Source of the DNA: Bacteroidia bacterium
GTDB lineage: Bacteria; Bacteroidota; Bacteroidia; Palsa-965
Length of the DNA: 64,000 nucleotides
NCBI GenBank assembly: GCA_023151315.1
Contig: JAKLJE010000009.1
Coordinates: 62,001 to 126,000 of the forward strand
Reading direction: 5' to 3'
A program made the position numbers and the translations under genes. Shown piece by piece: positions 9,220 to 17,558 of this stretch (its first letter is position 1; every line of letters starts with the position of its first letter). The notes below the pieces were generated by a model, which did not search any database, was not told the DNA's origin, and saw only the letters and a list, made by a program, of their open reading frames with translations.

Positions 9220-10082
9220 GACCCGGAGGCACGAAAACATCAATACTAAATGTATTCCGATTGATATTCCGCAATCGTGTAGCTGAGTCATTACTCATAC
9301 CATTGACCAGAAATAAAATGTGGAATGATTTCGCGCCGAGAATTCCCGCTAATCACTACCAGTATCCAAAAGGTTCCATCCGTAAGGTTGAAAGAAATGG
9401 GTTTCATCTGGAACTGGACATCAGTGATTATATGCAGTGGACTTTGTATTTCGGAGTAATTGTTGAGCCGCGTCAAACACTGTATTCACTTGTAAAGCCT
9501 GGGATGCATATCATGGATATTGGTGCCAATATCGGAGAAACTGCACTTGAATTTTCCAGACTGACCACAGGCAGCGGATTGGTTTATGCTTTCGAACCCG
9601 ATCCCGACACTCTAAAAAAACTGCGTCACCACATTACGATCAATAACGCCAAGAACATCAACGTGATCGATTATGCCCTGGGTTCGGAAATCGGTTTTTC
9701 ATTCCTGGGTAAAAATGAGTACAACTCTGGTGGTAATTCAATCACAGCGAGTGAAGGCACAAAAATCAACATTCACACTGCCGATTCATTTGTTGAAACA
9801 AACGGAATCAGTAGAATTGATTTTATCAAGATTGATGTAGAAGGCTATGAAGCCAGAGTACTTTCCGGCGCACGGCAACTGATAACGAAATTCAAACCGG
9901 TGATCTTTGCCGAAGTCGTTGATTCCTTTCTAATGAATCAAGGTTCCTCAGCTAAAGAAATGCTGGCTATACTGAAGTCACACGGATACAACCTAACAGA
10001 CGCCTACACCGGAGAAAGTATTGATCTGAACGCCGACTTCACCAACACACATTTTGATGTGATCGCTAATCCTGCGAAATGA
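9216..10082 (+). CDS. FkbM family methyltransferase
   Basis: A 288-residue FkbM-type O-methyltransferase, longer at the N-terminus than the copy at 664. The SAM loop is MHIMDIGANIGETALEFSR near residue 97, the ribose-binding acidic motif is VYAFEPDP near residue 125, and the family strand FIKIDVEGYEARVLSGA is near residue 203. It lacks the YSQxGED motif of the first copy, so the two are different subfamilies rather than a recent duplication. Four-base overlaps link it to the genes on either side. Role inferred: methylation of a second position or sugar. Confidence 0.9.
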   Translation: MRPGGTKTSILNVFRLIFRNRVAESLLIPLTRNKMWNDFAPRIPANHYQYPKGSIRKVERNGFHLELDISDYMQWTLYFGVIVEPRQTLYSLVKPGMHIMDIGANIGETALEFSRLTTGSGLVYAFEPDPDTLKKLRHHITINNAKNINVIDYALGSEIGFSFLGKNEYNSGGNSITASEGTKINIHTADSFVETNGISRIDFIKIDVEGYEARVLSGARQLITKFKPVIFAEVVDSFLMNQGSSAKEMLAILKSHGYNLTDAYTGESIDLNADFTNTHFDVIANPAK

Positions 10083-11194
10083 AAACCATCGTGTATGTCA
10101 TATCGCAGGTAAGTCATTCGAAACTATTCGAATGGACTGCGTATGGCCTGAGTTCAGACAAATACAAGTTGATTTTCGTACTCATGCACAATAAGGAGTC
10201 GGGATTTGAATTGAATCTCAGAAACAGAGGATTCGAAGTTCACAGGTTCCATTACCAGTCCAAAAAAGATATTCCATCCTGCGTTCTCCAAATGAGAAAG
10301 TTGTTCGGAAAAATCAAACCCGAAATCGTACACACTCATCTTTTTGAAGCGGGAATTGCAGGAATGACGGCTGCACGAATTTGTCGTGTTCCTGTGCGCA
10401 TTCACACGCGTCACGATGCGATGATTCATCATGATTTTCATCCTTCCGCTGTAAAGTATGACAGGCTCATCAATCGCCTGGCGACTCGCATTATTGCCAT
10501 TTCCGGGAACGTAAAGGAGATACTGGAAAATCTGGAACAGGTCCCTGCTCAAAAAATAACAGTTGTTCCGCACGGATTCGAACTTGATCAGTATGCTGAA
10601 TGCGATTTTACTCGCATAAATTCCATCCGACAGAAATACGGTATTTCTGATTCCAATTATCCGATAATCGGATGCGTTTCACGCTTCATCAAATGGAAAG
10701 GCATTCAATATACAATTGAAGCGTTTCGTTCCATTCTTAAGAAGCATCCTGATGCGCTTCTCCTGCTTGCCAACGCGCAAGGACCCTACGAGAAAGAACT
10801 TCAACAACTATTAAATGAAATTCCTGAGAAATCTTACCGAAGAATCATCTTCGAACCGGACGTAACAGCACTTTATCATTTGATGGATGTTTTTGTACAC
10901 GTTCCTGTTGACTCCAGAAGCGAAGCTTACGGACAAGTGTATATTGAAGCATTGGCAGCAGGTGTGCCTTCTGTGTTTACGGTTTCCGGCATTGTTGGTG
11001 AATGTATCACAAACGGAAGCGAGGCGCTGCTTGTCCCTTACCGTGATGCCACGTCCATTGCAAATGCAACGGATACAATTCTGCAGGATGAAGAATTACG
11101 TAAGCGATTGAAATCTTCAGGAAAAGAAATGGTATTCCGCAAATACGGTCTCCACGAAATGATAGTGAAACTGGAAAATATTTATGACGCGTAA
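10079..11194 (+). CDS. Glycosyltransferase family 4
   Basis: A 371-residue GT-B glycosyltransferase. The N-terminal domain contains IVHTHLFEAGIAGMTAARI near residue 81, the linker is followed by GCVSRFIKWKGIQYTIEAF near residue 198 (donor-binding start of the second domain), and the retaining-enzyme E-x7-E signature is in SEAYGQVYIEALAAGVPS near residue 281. The family uses nucleotide sugars and acts at the cytoplasmic face of the membrane. It overlaps the previous gene by four bases and the next by eleven. Confidence 0.9.
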   Translation: MKTIVYVISQVSHSKLFEWTAYGLSSDKYKLIFVLMHNKESGFELNLRNRGFEVHRFHYQSKKDIPSCVLQMRKLFGKIKPEIVHTHLFEAGIAGMTAARICRVPVRIHTRHDAMIHHDFHPSAVKYDRLINRLATRIIAISGNVKEILENLEQVPAQKITVVPHGFELDQYAECDFTRINSIRQKYGISDSNYPIIGCVSRFIKWKGIQYTIEAFRSILKKHPDALLLLANAQGPYEKELQQLLNEIPEKSYRRIIFEPDVTALYHLMDVFVHVPVDSRSEAYGQVYIEALAAGVPSVFTVSGIVGECITNGSEALLVPYRDATSIANATDTILQDEELRKRLKSSGKEMVFRKYGLHEMIVKLENIYDA

Positions 11195-12059
11195 AATATT
11201 TTTCACCGTTGTCATTCCTGTTTACAATCGTGAACAGCACATTGCACATGCAGTTCAATCTGTATTGCAGCAGGATCACGATGCGTTTGAACTAATTATT
11301 GTGAACGATGGCAGTACCGACGGAACACTTGGAGTATTGAATTCATTTACCGACTCACGCCTGCGCATCATCAATCGGGAGAACGGAGAACGCGGAGCTG
11401 CAAGGAATACAGGTACTGAAGCCGCTCAAGGCGAATACATCACCTTTCTTGACTCGGACGATGAGTTCCTGAATGGTCATCTTCGTAAAGCCCAAGAATT
11501 TATCAGCAGTCAACCTAAGCAGGTAAACATGTTCTGCACCGGTTATCTGAAAGAGTCTGCCAATGGTATTGAAGAAATCAAGATTCCTGTCGACATTAGG
11601 AATGAATTGTATGCAGGAAATTTCCTGAGTTGCAACGGAGTTTTTCTGAAAAGGGAAACAGCAATCCATTATCGTTTTTCTGAAAACAGAGTAATGTCGG
11701 GTCTGGAAGATTGGGAATTATGGTTGCGCATTACGGCACAGGAACAAGTTGCCGGGAAAAATCTCATGAGTAGTCGCATGCGATATCATGAAGGACGTAG
11801 CGTACTGAATACGCATCCTGTTGAAATTGAGAATCGCTTCAAAGTTTTTGTTCAGGAAGTGCAACGCAACGGCATTTTGAAAAATTCAAGTGTGGAAAAA
11901 ACCTTCATGGCGTCCTGCGAATCGTATATGGCATTGCATCTCGCAATGACAGGTAAATTCAAAAGTGAAGCGCGGCAACATTTGAATAAGGCTTTCAGAT
12001 GGAAACCGGATATTGTATTTTCACGTAGATTTTACGCCATACTGAAACATCTCGTCTGA
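11184..12059 (+). CDS. Glycosyltransferase family 2
   Basis: A 291-residue GT-A enzyme. FTVVIPVYNREQHIAHAV opens the protein, LIIVNDGSTDGTL is near residue 34 and the DxD region is YITFLDSDDEFLNGHL near residue 87. MSGLEDWELWLRI near residue 170 is the acceptor-side ED motif found in polysaccharide-forming GT2s. The start lies 11 bases inside the preceding GT4 gene, and the stop is one base before the TTG of the next. Confidence 0.9.
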   Translation: MTRKIFFTVVIPVYNREQHIAHAVQSVLQQDHDAFELIIVNDGSTDGTLGVLNSFTDSRLRIINRENGERGAARNTGTEAAQGEYITFLDSDDEFLNGHLRKAQEFISSQPKQVNMFCTGYLKESANGIEEIKIPVDIRNELYAGNFLSCNGVFLKRETAIHYRFSENRVMSGLEDWELWLRITAQEQVAGKNLMSSRMRYHEGRSVLNTHPVEIENRFKVFVQEVQRNGILKNSSVEKTFMASCESYMALHLAMTGKFKSEARQHLNKAFRWKPDIVFSRRFYAILKHLV

Positions 12060-12060
12060 G

Positions 12061-13263
12061 TTGAGTGAGCCGAAAAACATATTGGTAATTACTTATTGGT
12101 CGTACGCAGATGCGCTGATTCAGACTTACACGCTACCGTACCTGCGAATAATCCTCAGCATACTCCCCAAGGGAAGTAAAATCCACCTGATCACTTTGGA
12201 ACGTGGCATTGATTTACTCAATGGAAAGGAAACTGAAGAAGGCATTATTAACACACAATTCAAACTGATTCCGTTCGGACCGAAAGCGATTCTGGAATGG
12301 CGTAGAAATCTGAAGTCACTGAGAGAAATGTGCAGTGTGAATCGCATCAGTAAGATTCACACCTGGTGTACGCCTGCAGGTGGAATCGGCTATCTGTTAT
12401 CCAAGCGCACAGGGATTCCATTGGTCCTGGACAGCTACGAACCGCATGCAGATGCAATGATTGAAACCGGAACATGGAAAAAGAACGGACCCGCATTCCG
12501 CATTCTGCATCATCTGGAGAAAAGTCAAACTTTTCATGCAGAATGGCTGATTGGTGTTGTTGCCGGAATGAAACAATATGCATCAAAACGGTTCGGTTAT
12601 GAAGGAACTAATTTTCTGACGAAACCGGCGTGTATTAATACCGAACATTTCAGTTTACGCAAACGAAAAAATCAGAAACTACTGACCGAACTTGGATTAC
12701 AGGACAAGGTGGTTTGCGTATATGCAGGTAAGTTGGGTGGTCTTTACCTTACAGATGCCGCTTTCGATTTTTTTAAAACTGGAGCTGAATTCTGGGGTGA
12801 ACGGTTTCACGTCCTGCTGCTCACTTCTGCTGAACCTGAGGTAATCAATGAATACTGCCGAAAAGCTTCGCTGAACCGGAATCAGGTCAGCGCAGTTTTT
12901 GTACCGCATAGCGAAATGCCAGACTACATGGGACTCGGAGATTTAGCATTCTCCGCATTCAAACCTGTGCCAAGCCGCAGATATTGCACCCCGATCAAAA
13001 ACGGTGAATATTGGGCGATGGGATTACCGGTAGTAATTCCCGAAGGGATTTCTACTGATAGCGATATCATTCGGGAGAACAATGCAGGCTACGTTTGTCG
13101 CGAAATGAGTAAAGCGGAATTTCAATCGGCGTGCACGCGAATTGACCAACTGCTAAGGTCCGAATCCGGAGATAATCTTTCCTTAAGAATTCATAAACTC
13201 GCAGAAAAGCATCGTAATTTTACCGTAGCATTTGAAGTTTACAAAACGATTTATGGCACTTAA
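12061..13263 (+). CDS. GT4-like glycosyltransferase
   Basis: A 400-residue GT-B-type transferase. A TTG start at 12061 is used because the Rossmann-like strand KNILVITYWSY begins at once and no in-frame ATG occurs for about 90 codons. VVCVYAGKLGG near residue 218 starts the donor domain, and KNGEYWAMGLPVVIPEG near residue 321 occupies the donor-binding loop. The usual E-x7-E is not clear, so this is a divergent member. It overlaps galE by 11 bases. Sugar specificity unknown. Confidence 0.82.
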   Translation: MSEPKNILVITYWSYADALIQTYTLPYLRIILSILPKGSKIHLITLERGIDLLNGKETEEGIINTQFKLIPFGPKAILEWRRNLKSLREMCSVNRISKIHTWCTPAGGIGYLLSKRTGIPLVLDSYEPHADAMIETGTWKKNGPAFRILHHLEKSQTFHAEWLIGVVAGMKQYASKRFGYEGTNFLTKPACINTEHFSLRKRKNQKLLTELGLQDKVVCVYAGKLGGLYLTDAAFDFFKTGAEFWGERFHVLLLTSAEPEVINEYCRKASLNRNQVSAVFVPHSEMPDYMGLGDLAFSAFKPVPSRRYCTPIKNGEYWAMGLPVVIPEGISTDSDIIRENNAGYVCREMSKAEFQSACTRIDQLLRSESGDNLSLRIHKLAEKHRNFTVAFEVYKTIYGT

Positions 13264-14296
13264 CGAGGAACAGATTCTGATTACGGGAGGTTCGGGCTAC
13301 ATAGGCTCGCATACGATAATTGCATTAATCGAAGCGGGATTCAAAAACATAGTTTCCATTGACAATTATTCGAATTCCACCGAGGAGAGTTACAAACGTA
13401 TTGAGAAGATTACAGGAGTTTCATGTACTCATGTAAAATGCGACACGAGTGATGCCGCATCCGTTGCTCAACTGTTTCGTCAATTTCCCGGCATCAGCGG
13501 AGCTATACACTTTGCTGCACATAAATCCGTTCCTGAATCGGTAGCACATCCTGAAGAGTATTATCGCAACAATGTCAATTCTCTGATCAACGTTTTGAAA
13601 TACGGATCGGAGAACGGACTGAGAAAACTCATCTTCTCTTCTTCGTGTTCGGTATATGGTAATATACAGTCGTTACCGGTTAATGAAAATACTCCGTTTG
13701 AAAAGGCGGAATCACCTTACGCATTTACAAAAGTGATCGGGGAAAATCTGTTGCAGGATTTTGTTCGCTCACGAACGGATTTCAATGCAGTTTCCTTGCG
13801 CTACTTTAACCCTGTTGGGGCACATTATTCCGGTATGATAGGAGAACTGCCTAATCAGCGCCCGAATAATCTCGTTCCTGTTATTACACAAACTGCTATC
13901 GGAAAGATCAAAGAATTCTCAGTATTCGGTAACGACTATCCGACCCGGGACGGTACGTGTATAAGAGATTACATTCATGTCTCTGATATCGCTGAAGCAC
14001 ATGTTGCAGCGTTGAAATTGTTGTACAACATGGGTACGGCGAAGTATTACGACGTGTTCAACCTTGGAAGCGGAAATGGAGTAACGGTACTTGAAGCGAT
14101 CAACGCATTTATCAAGGTAAGTGGCACTACGCCGAAATATAATATTGCACCGCGCCGACAAGGTGATGTTATTGCCATTTATTCGGATTCTTCCAAAGCT
14201 CAATCAGGTCTGGGCTGGACAGCCAAACGTTCTCTGGATGAAATGATGTCCACTGCCTGGAAGTGGGAACTTTACTGCAGAGAAAATGGCATCTGA
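13253..14296 (+). CDS. galE: UDP-glucose 4-epimerase
   Basis: A 347-residue short-chain dehydrogenase/reductase of the GalE type, interconverting UDP-glucose and UDP-galactose (or their N-acetyl forms). The NAD-binding loop is GGSGYIG at residues 12-18, the catalytic serine lies in SSSCSVYG near residue 131, and Tyr156/Lys160 form the YxxxK pair in SPYAFTK. NLVPVITQTAIGK and FGNDYPTRDGTCIRDYIHV are further GalE signatures. The ATG at 13253 is chosen over an upstream TTG; it overlaps the previous gene by 11 bases. It supplies galactose-type donors to the cluster. Confidence 0.93.
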   Translation: MALNEEQILITGGSGYIGSHTIIALIEAGFKNIVSIDNYSNSTEESYKRIEKITGVSCTHVKCDTSDAASVAQLFRQFPGISGAIHFAAHKSVPESVAHPEEYYRNNVNSLINVLKYGSENGLRKLIFSSSCSVYGNIQSLPVNENTPFEKAESPYAFTKVIGENLLQDFVRSRTDFNAVSLRYFNPVGAHYSGMIGELPNQRPNNLVPVITQTAIGKIKEFSVFGNDYPTRDGTCIRDYIHVSDIAEAHVAALKLLYNMGTAKYYDVFNLGSGNGVTVLEAINAFIKVSGTTPKYNIAPRRQGDVIAIYSDSSKAQSGLGWTAKRSLDEMMSTAWKWELYCRENGI

Positions 14297-15158
14297 ATCA
14301 GTTGCTTTACATAACAAATGCCTAATCTGTGATGGCGAAAATTTTCAATCGCTGGAACAGAAACTCAATCACCAATATCTCGTCAGTTGCAGTAACTGCG
14401 GTTTCATTTTCTTTCGTCGCATTCCGACCGTTGCAGAACTTGAAAGGCACTATGCCGGTTATCCACGTAACAATGCACTATCCGACATTACTGTTAAACG
14501 TTACAACGAACTTTTGGATCAATTCGAAGCGTACAGAAAAACCGGAAGAATACTTGATGTAGGTTGTGGCGACGGACATTTTCTTGCTGTTGCGGCAAAG
14601 CGCGGCTGGAAAGTTTACGGAACCGAATTTACCGATGATGCAGTAGCTGCAGGAAAGAGAAACGGTGCTGAAGTTTTCAAAGGGCGTATTCAGGATTTCA
14701 ATCTTGCTGACAACTTCGATGTGATTACTTCATTTGAAGTGTTAGAGCATATTTATGATCTGAAAGAACACACCTCACGTATTTATTTCTTGCTCCGTAA
14801 AGGAGGATTATTCTATTTCACTACACCGAATATCAACGCACTCAGCAGAAGAATCCTGGGAGGAAAGTGGACAATCATTGAATATCCCGAACACCTCTCC
14901 TACTACACTACCAAGACAATAAATCGACTGCTGACGATGGCCGGGTTCCGTAAACTCTCCATAAACACCACCGGAATCAGCTTGCAACGTTTCAGCGCTT
15001 CTGTGAATCAAACGGCGCCTGTTGCAGGAAAAGATGAGCAAGCCAGACAGAAAATCGAAAAAAACTTTTTCCTGAGATTTGCAAAATCAGTCATGAACGC
15101 ACTGCTGAACCTGCTGAAACTCGGCGATACCCTGAAGGGCTTTTACGTAAAGGATTAA
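14286..15158 (+). CDS. Zinc-ribbon class I SAM methyltransferase
   Basis: A 290-residue methyltransferase with an N-terminal C-x2-C...C-x2-C ribbon (CLICDG and CSNCGF, residues 10-38), then motif I RILDVGCGDGHFLAV near residue 89 and FDVITSFEVLEHIYDL near residue 142. This architecture is common for sugar C- or O-methyltransferases in polysaccharide clusters. The start overlaps galE by 11 bases. Its last 68 bp overlap the 3' end of the convergent membrane-protein gene on the other strand, so at least one of the two C-termini is unusual in being dual-coding. Confidence 0.88.
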   Translation: MASESVALHNKCLICDGENFQSLEQKLNHQYLVSCSNCGFIFFRRIPTVAELERHYAGYPRNNALSDITVKRYNELLDQFEAYRKTGRILDVGCGDGHFLAVAAKRGWKVYGTEFTDDAVAAGKRNGAEVFKGRIQDFNLADNFDVITSFEVLEHIYDLKEHTSRIYFLLRKGGLFYFTTPNINALSRRILGGKWTIIEYPEHLSYYTTKTINRLLTMAGFRKLSINTTGISLQRFSASVNQTAPVAGKDEQARQKIEKNFFLRFAKSVMNALLNLLKLGDTLKGFYVKD

Positions 15159-16536
15159 TCTCTTCACGGCGTTCCTTTTCCCCCTGCTTACTCAGGAATC
15201 CATGCAGAATAAACAGCAGAACCACGTAACACGACATGAATGCTATCTTGAATCGCACGAGAGCGCCAAAGTTGGAAGTTGATAATCCAACCATAACAGA
15301 GAACAGCAGCGTGTACAAGAGCAGCAGAATCAATATCGGGTATTGATTCAGGATACGGAATAACCGTCGGGGATTTCTGATAATCTTAAATACAAGAAAG
15401 ACTGCAATAAGCAGGTAAGCAAGATTCTCAAGTCCGGAGAATATCATCACCACGTTGCGTGCTTCCCAAACAAAAGGCTGAAATAATCCTACACGCATTG
15501 CAATCGGAACTTTACCAAGCATTCCTCCTACCGTCGGTTCAAAATCACCGATATCAAACGAACTCCCCTGATAGTAATCCTGCTTTAAATCCTTTTGAGT
15601 AATAGAAGCAGTAACCAGCATTTTCTCAACTGAAAACTTCCCCATTTTTCCTCCCAAAACGGACAAGCCCAGGTAACCCATGATCAACGCTACAACAACA
15701 GCCATCGGAATCATGGTCACTTTAACAAACTTTGATTTGATCCGCTTCACCCAAACAGTCACAGCCCAGATAACCGAACCCGGGAGCAAGGAATAAAGCA
15801 CGTAAGGCTTAACTGAAAGCAGCGCATATAATGCCGCAACTACGATTAATCCGTTTCTGATTCGTCCTCCGCGGGAAGTGAGTAAATTATCCATTCCCAC
15901 AATAAACCAGCATACTGCTGAGAACGTAATCGTGTCTTTAAGAATTCCGGATCCCCAGAATAAAACGGAAGGCACGAACAGGATTCCGTAAGCAATACGT
16001 TTCTCCATCCCGGGAAAATGCCTGCAAAGAGTCAAATAAAACTGCCAAACTCCGAAGAATGAAAACCAACTCAGCATCACACTTCCAACCAGGTAACTTT
16101 TGCCGGACAAAAAAAGCAGCGGAGCTAAAGTTTTTGCCATAAAGAAACTCTGACTGTCGAAATACATATACGGCCATGGATAACCTGTTTCCCTGTCAAA
16201 TGTCATGTAACCGGATAGAGAAGGTGAGCTCGTAACAACATCGAAATAAGCACCAACGTCTTTCATCGCCAGATTGACTACTGCACGTGAAGTTTCATAG
16301 TACGAAACCGTGTCGCCCCCGTTGTAATAATAGATGTAGATCAGACAGAACACAACGGAGCTCATGATTTTCATGAAAACGCCCCATGTGTAATACTTGT
16401 AAACCGGATTCTTGCGGATTTGAAACACCTGAATACCGAAAGTGATAGCAAAAATCACGATGCAATAAATTCCGAGCATCACCCATTCGAAAGGATGGAT
16501 AAACCTGATGTAAGAAAAGTTTTCAATTTCAAACAT
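15091..16536 (-). CDS. Multi-pass membrane protein, possible polysaccharide polymerase
   Basis: A 481-residue polytopic protein with roughly ten hydrophobic helices, starting near residue 15. Helices alternate with periplasmic-looking loops such as DTVSYYETSRAV and DRETGYPWPYM near residues 75-125. GILFVPSVLFWGSGILKD near residue 185 resembles the motif region of polymerase-like proteins in Bacteroidota glycan loci. No catalytic residues can be assigned. It ends in a basic, low-complexity tail encoded within the 68-bp overlap with the convergent methyltransferase gene. Polymerase or ligase function is inference from topology and neighbours. Confidence 0.65.
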   Translation of the reverse strand: MFEIENFSYIRFIHPFEWVMLGIYCIVIFAITFGIQVFQIRKNPVYKYYTWGVFMKIMSSVVFCLIYIYYYNGGDTVSYYETSRAVVNLAMKDVGAYFDVVTSSPSLSGYMTFDRETGYPWPYMYFDSQSFFMAKTLAPLLFLSGKSYLVGSVMLSWFSFFGVWQFYLTLCRHFPGMEKRIAYGILFVPSVLFWGSGILKDTITFSAVCWFIVGMDNLLTSRGGRIRNGLIVVAALYALLSVKPYVLYSLLPGSVIWAVTVWVKRIKSKFVKVTMIPMAVVVALIMGYLGLSVLGGKMGKFSVEKMLVTASITQKDLKQDYYQGSSFDIGDFEPTVGGMLGKVPIAMRVGLFQPFVWEARNVVMIFSGLENLAYLLIAVFLVFKIIRNPRRLFRILNQYPILILLLLYTLLFSVMVGLSTSNFGALVRFKIAFMSCYVVLLFILHGFLSKQGEKERREEINPLRKSPSGYRRVSAGSAVRS

Positions 16537-16539
16537 GGT

Positions 16540-17010
16540 CTAAACGTGATGATATTTTTCTCCTTTTAGAATCGTGAATGCCCGATATAACTGCTCGGTA
16601 AAAAATAAACGCACCATCTGATGCGTGAAAGTCATTGGTGAAAGTGAAAGTTTTGCGGCCGCAGCTTTGTAAACTGCATCTGAAAATCCATATGGCCCGC
16701 CGATTACAAATACAAGATTCTTTACACCGGACAATTGCTGCTGCTGAATCCATTCAGAAAAACCAACCGAAGTCAGTGCCTTTCCGTTTTCGTCGAGCAA
16801 CACTAATCGGTCAGATGTTCCGAGCTTCGAAAGGAGCAAGTTCCCCTCCGCTTCCTTAATCTGTTCAGCTGTGCGCCCCGCGTTCCCGGAAACAGGCAAT
16901 TCGGTAATCTCGAACGTGCAATAATGCTTCAAACGCTTCTCGAATACACTGATAGCGTCTTTCGCCCACGAATCGGAAGTCTTACCTATTGCAATGAGTC
17001 TGATTTTCAT
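16540..17010 (-). CDS. rlmH: 23S rRNA (pseudouridine1915-N3)-methyltransferase
   Basis: A 156-residue SPOUT-class methyltransferase that N3-methylates pseudouridine 1915 in helix 69 of 23S rRNA. It matches RlmH in length and order: MKIRLIAIGKT at the start, LVFVIGGPYGFSDAVYKAA near residue 100 (SAM-binding trefoil knot) and the C-terminal LSPMTFTHQMVRLFFTEQLYRA. It lies 3 bp upstream of the membrane-protein gene on the - strand, so the two may share a transcript. Confidence 0.96.
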   Translation of the reverse strand: MKIRLIAIGKTSDSWAKDAISVFEKRLKHYCTFEITELPVSGNAGRTAEQIKEAEGNLLLSKLGTSDRLVLLDENGKALTSVGFSEWIQQQQLSGVKNLVFVIGGPYGFSDAVYKAAAAKLSLSPMTFTHQMVRLFFTEQLYRAFTILKGEKYHHV

Positions 17011-17085
17011 CCGGAATGTGAACTACCTGTGTATAACCTTTCGATCAAAAATACCTCCTTTTTACGTGATATTATGCTTAAACGC

Positions 17086-17093
17086 TAATTTTG
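17086..17093 (+). promoter_or_regulatory. Candidate -7 promoter element for the DUF4783-nadC operon
   Basis: TAATTTTG matches the Bacteroidota -7 consensus TAnnTTTG exactly and lies 75 bp upstream of the DUF4783 start in the divergent gap between rlmH and that gene. On the opposite strand the same gap has TATTTTTG (complement of 17046-17053), a candidate for rlmH. No clear TTG -33 element is seen at the usual spacing for either. Confidence 0.4.
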
Positions 17094-17168
17094 GAGATAT
17101 ACACGGGAACTGGAATGCCTTATTTTGGCGCGAAAGTTGATGTATGATTGTAAAACCAATAAGCAGTC

Positions 17169-17558
17169 ATGAAAAACCTGATTACAATCCTGATGCTGAT
17201 GTTGATCCCTTTTGCAGGGAAAGCAGATGTTGCTGATGATGTTGCGGCCGCAATCAGGACCGGAAAAGCGAGTGAAGTATCGAAGTATTTCGCTGACAAT
17301 GTTGACCTGAAAGTTCTTGAACAGGAAAACATCTATGCGAAAGCACAGGCAGAACTTATTCTGGCCGACTTCTTCAACCGTCATCCGGTGAAAGCTTTTA
17401 CAATCGTACACAAAAGTGTTCCGAAAAACGACTCACAGTTTGCAATCGGAACATTGGAAACCACGAATGGAAAATATCGGGTTCACTACCTGATGAAAAC
17501 CATTACAGGTAAAACTTCTGTCACCCAGTTCCGCATTGAGAACTCGGATGAGGAATAA
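17169..17558 (+). CDS. DUF4783 domain-containing exported protein
   Basis: A 129-residue protein with an N-terminal signal peptide (MKNLITILMLMLIPFAGKA) and an NTF2-like alpha+beta body: ADVADDVAAAIRTGKASEVS, then FADNVDL and the C-terminal strands GKYRVHYLMKTI and SVTQFRIE. This matches DUF4783, a family of unknown function nearly confined to Bacteroidota and often found next to nadC, as here. The nadC start overlaps its last 11 bases. Confidence 0.85.
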   Translation: MKNLITILMLMLIPFAGKADVADDVAAAIRTGKASEVSKYFADNVDLKVLEQENIYAKAQAELILADFFNRHPVKAFTIVHKSVPKNDSQFAIGTLETTNGKYRVHYLMKTITGKTSVTQFRIENSDEE

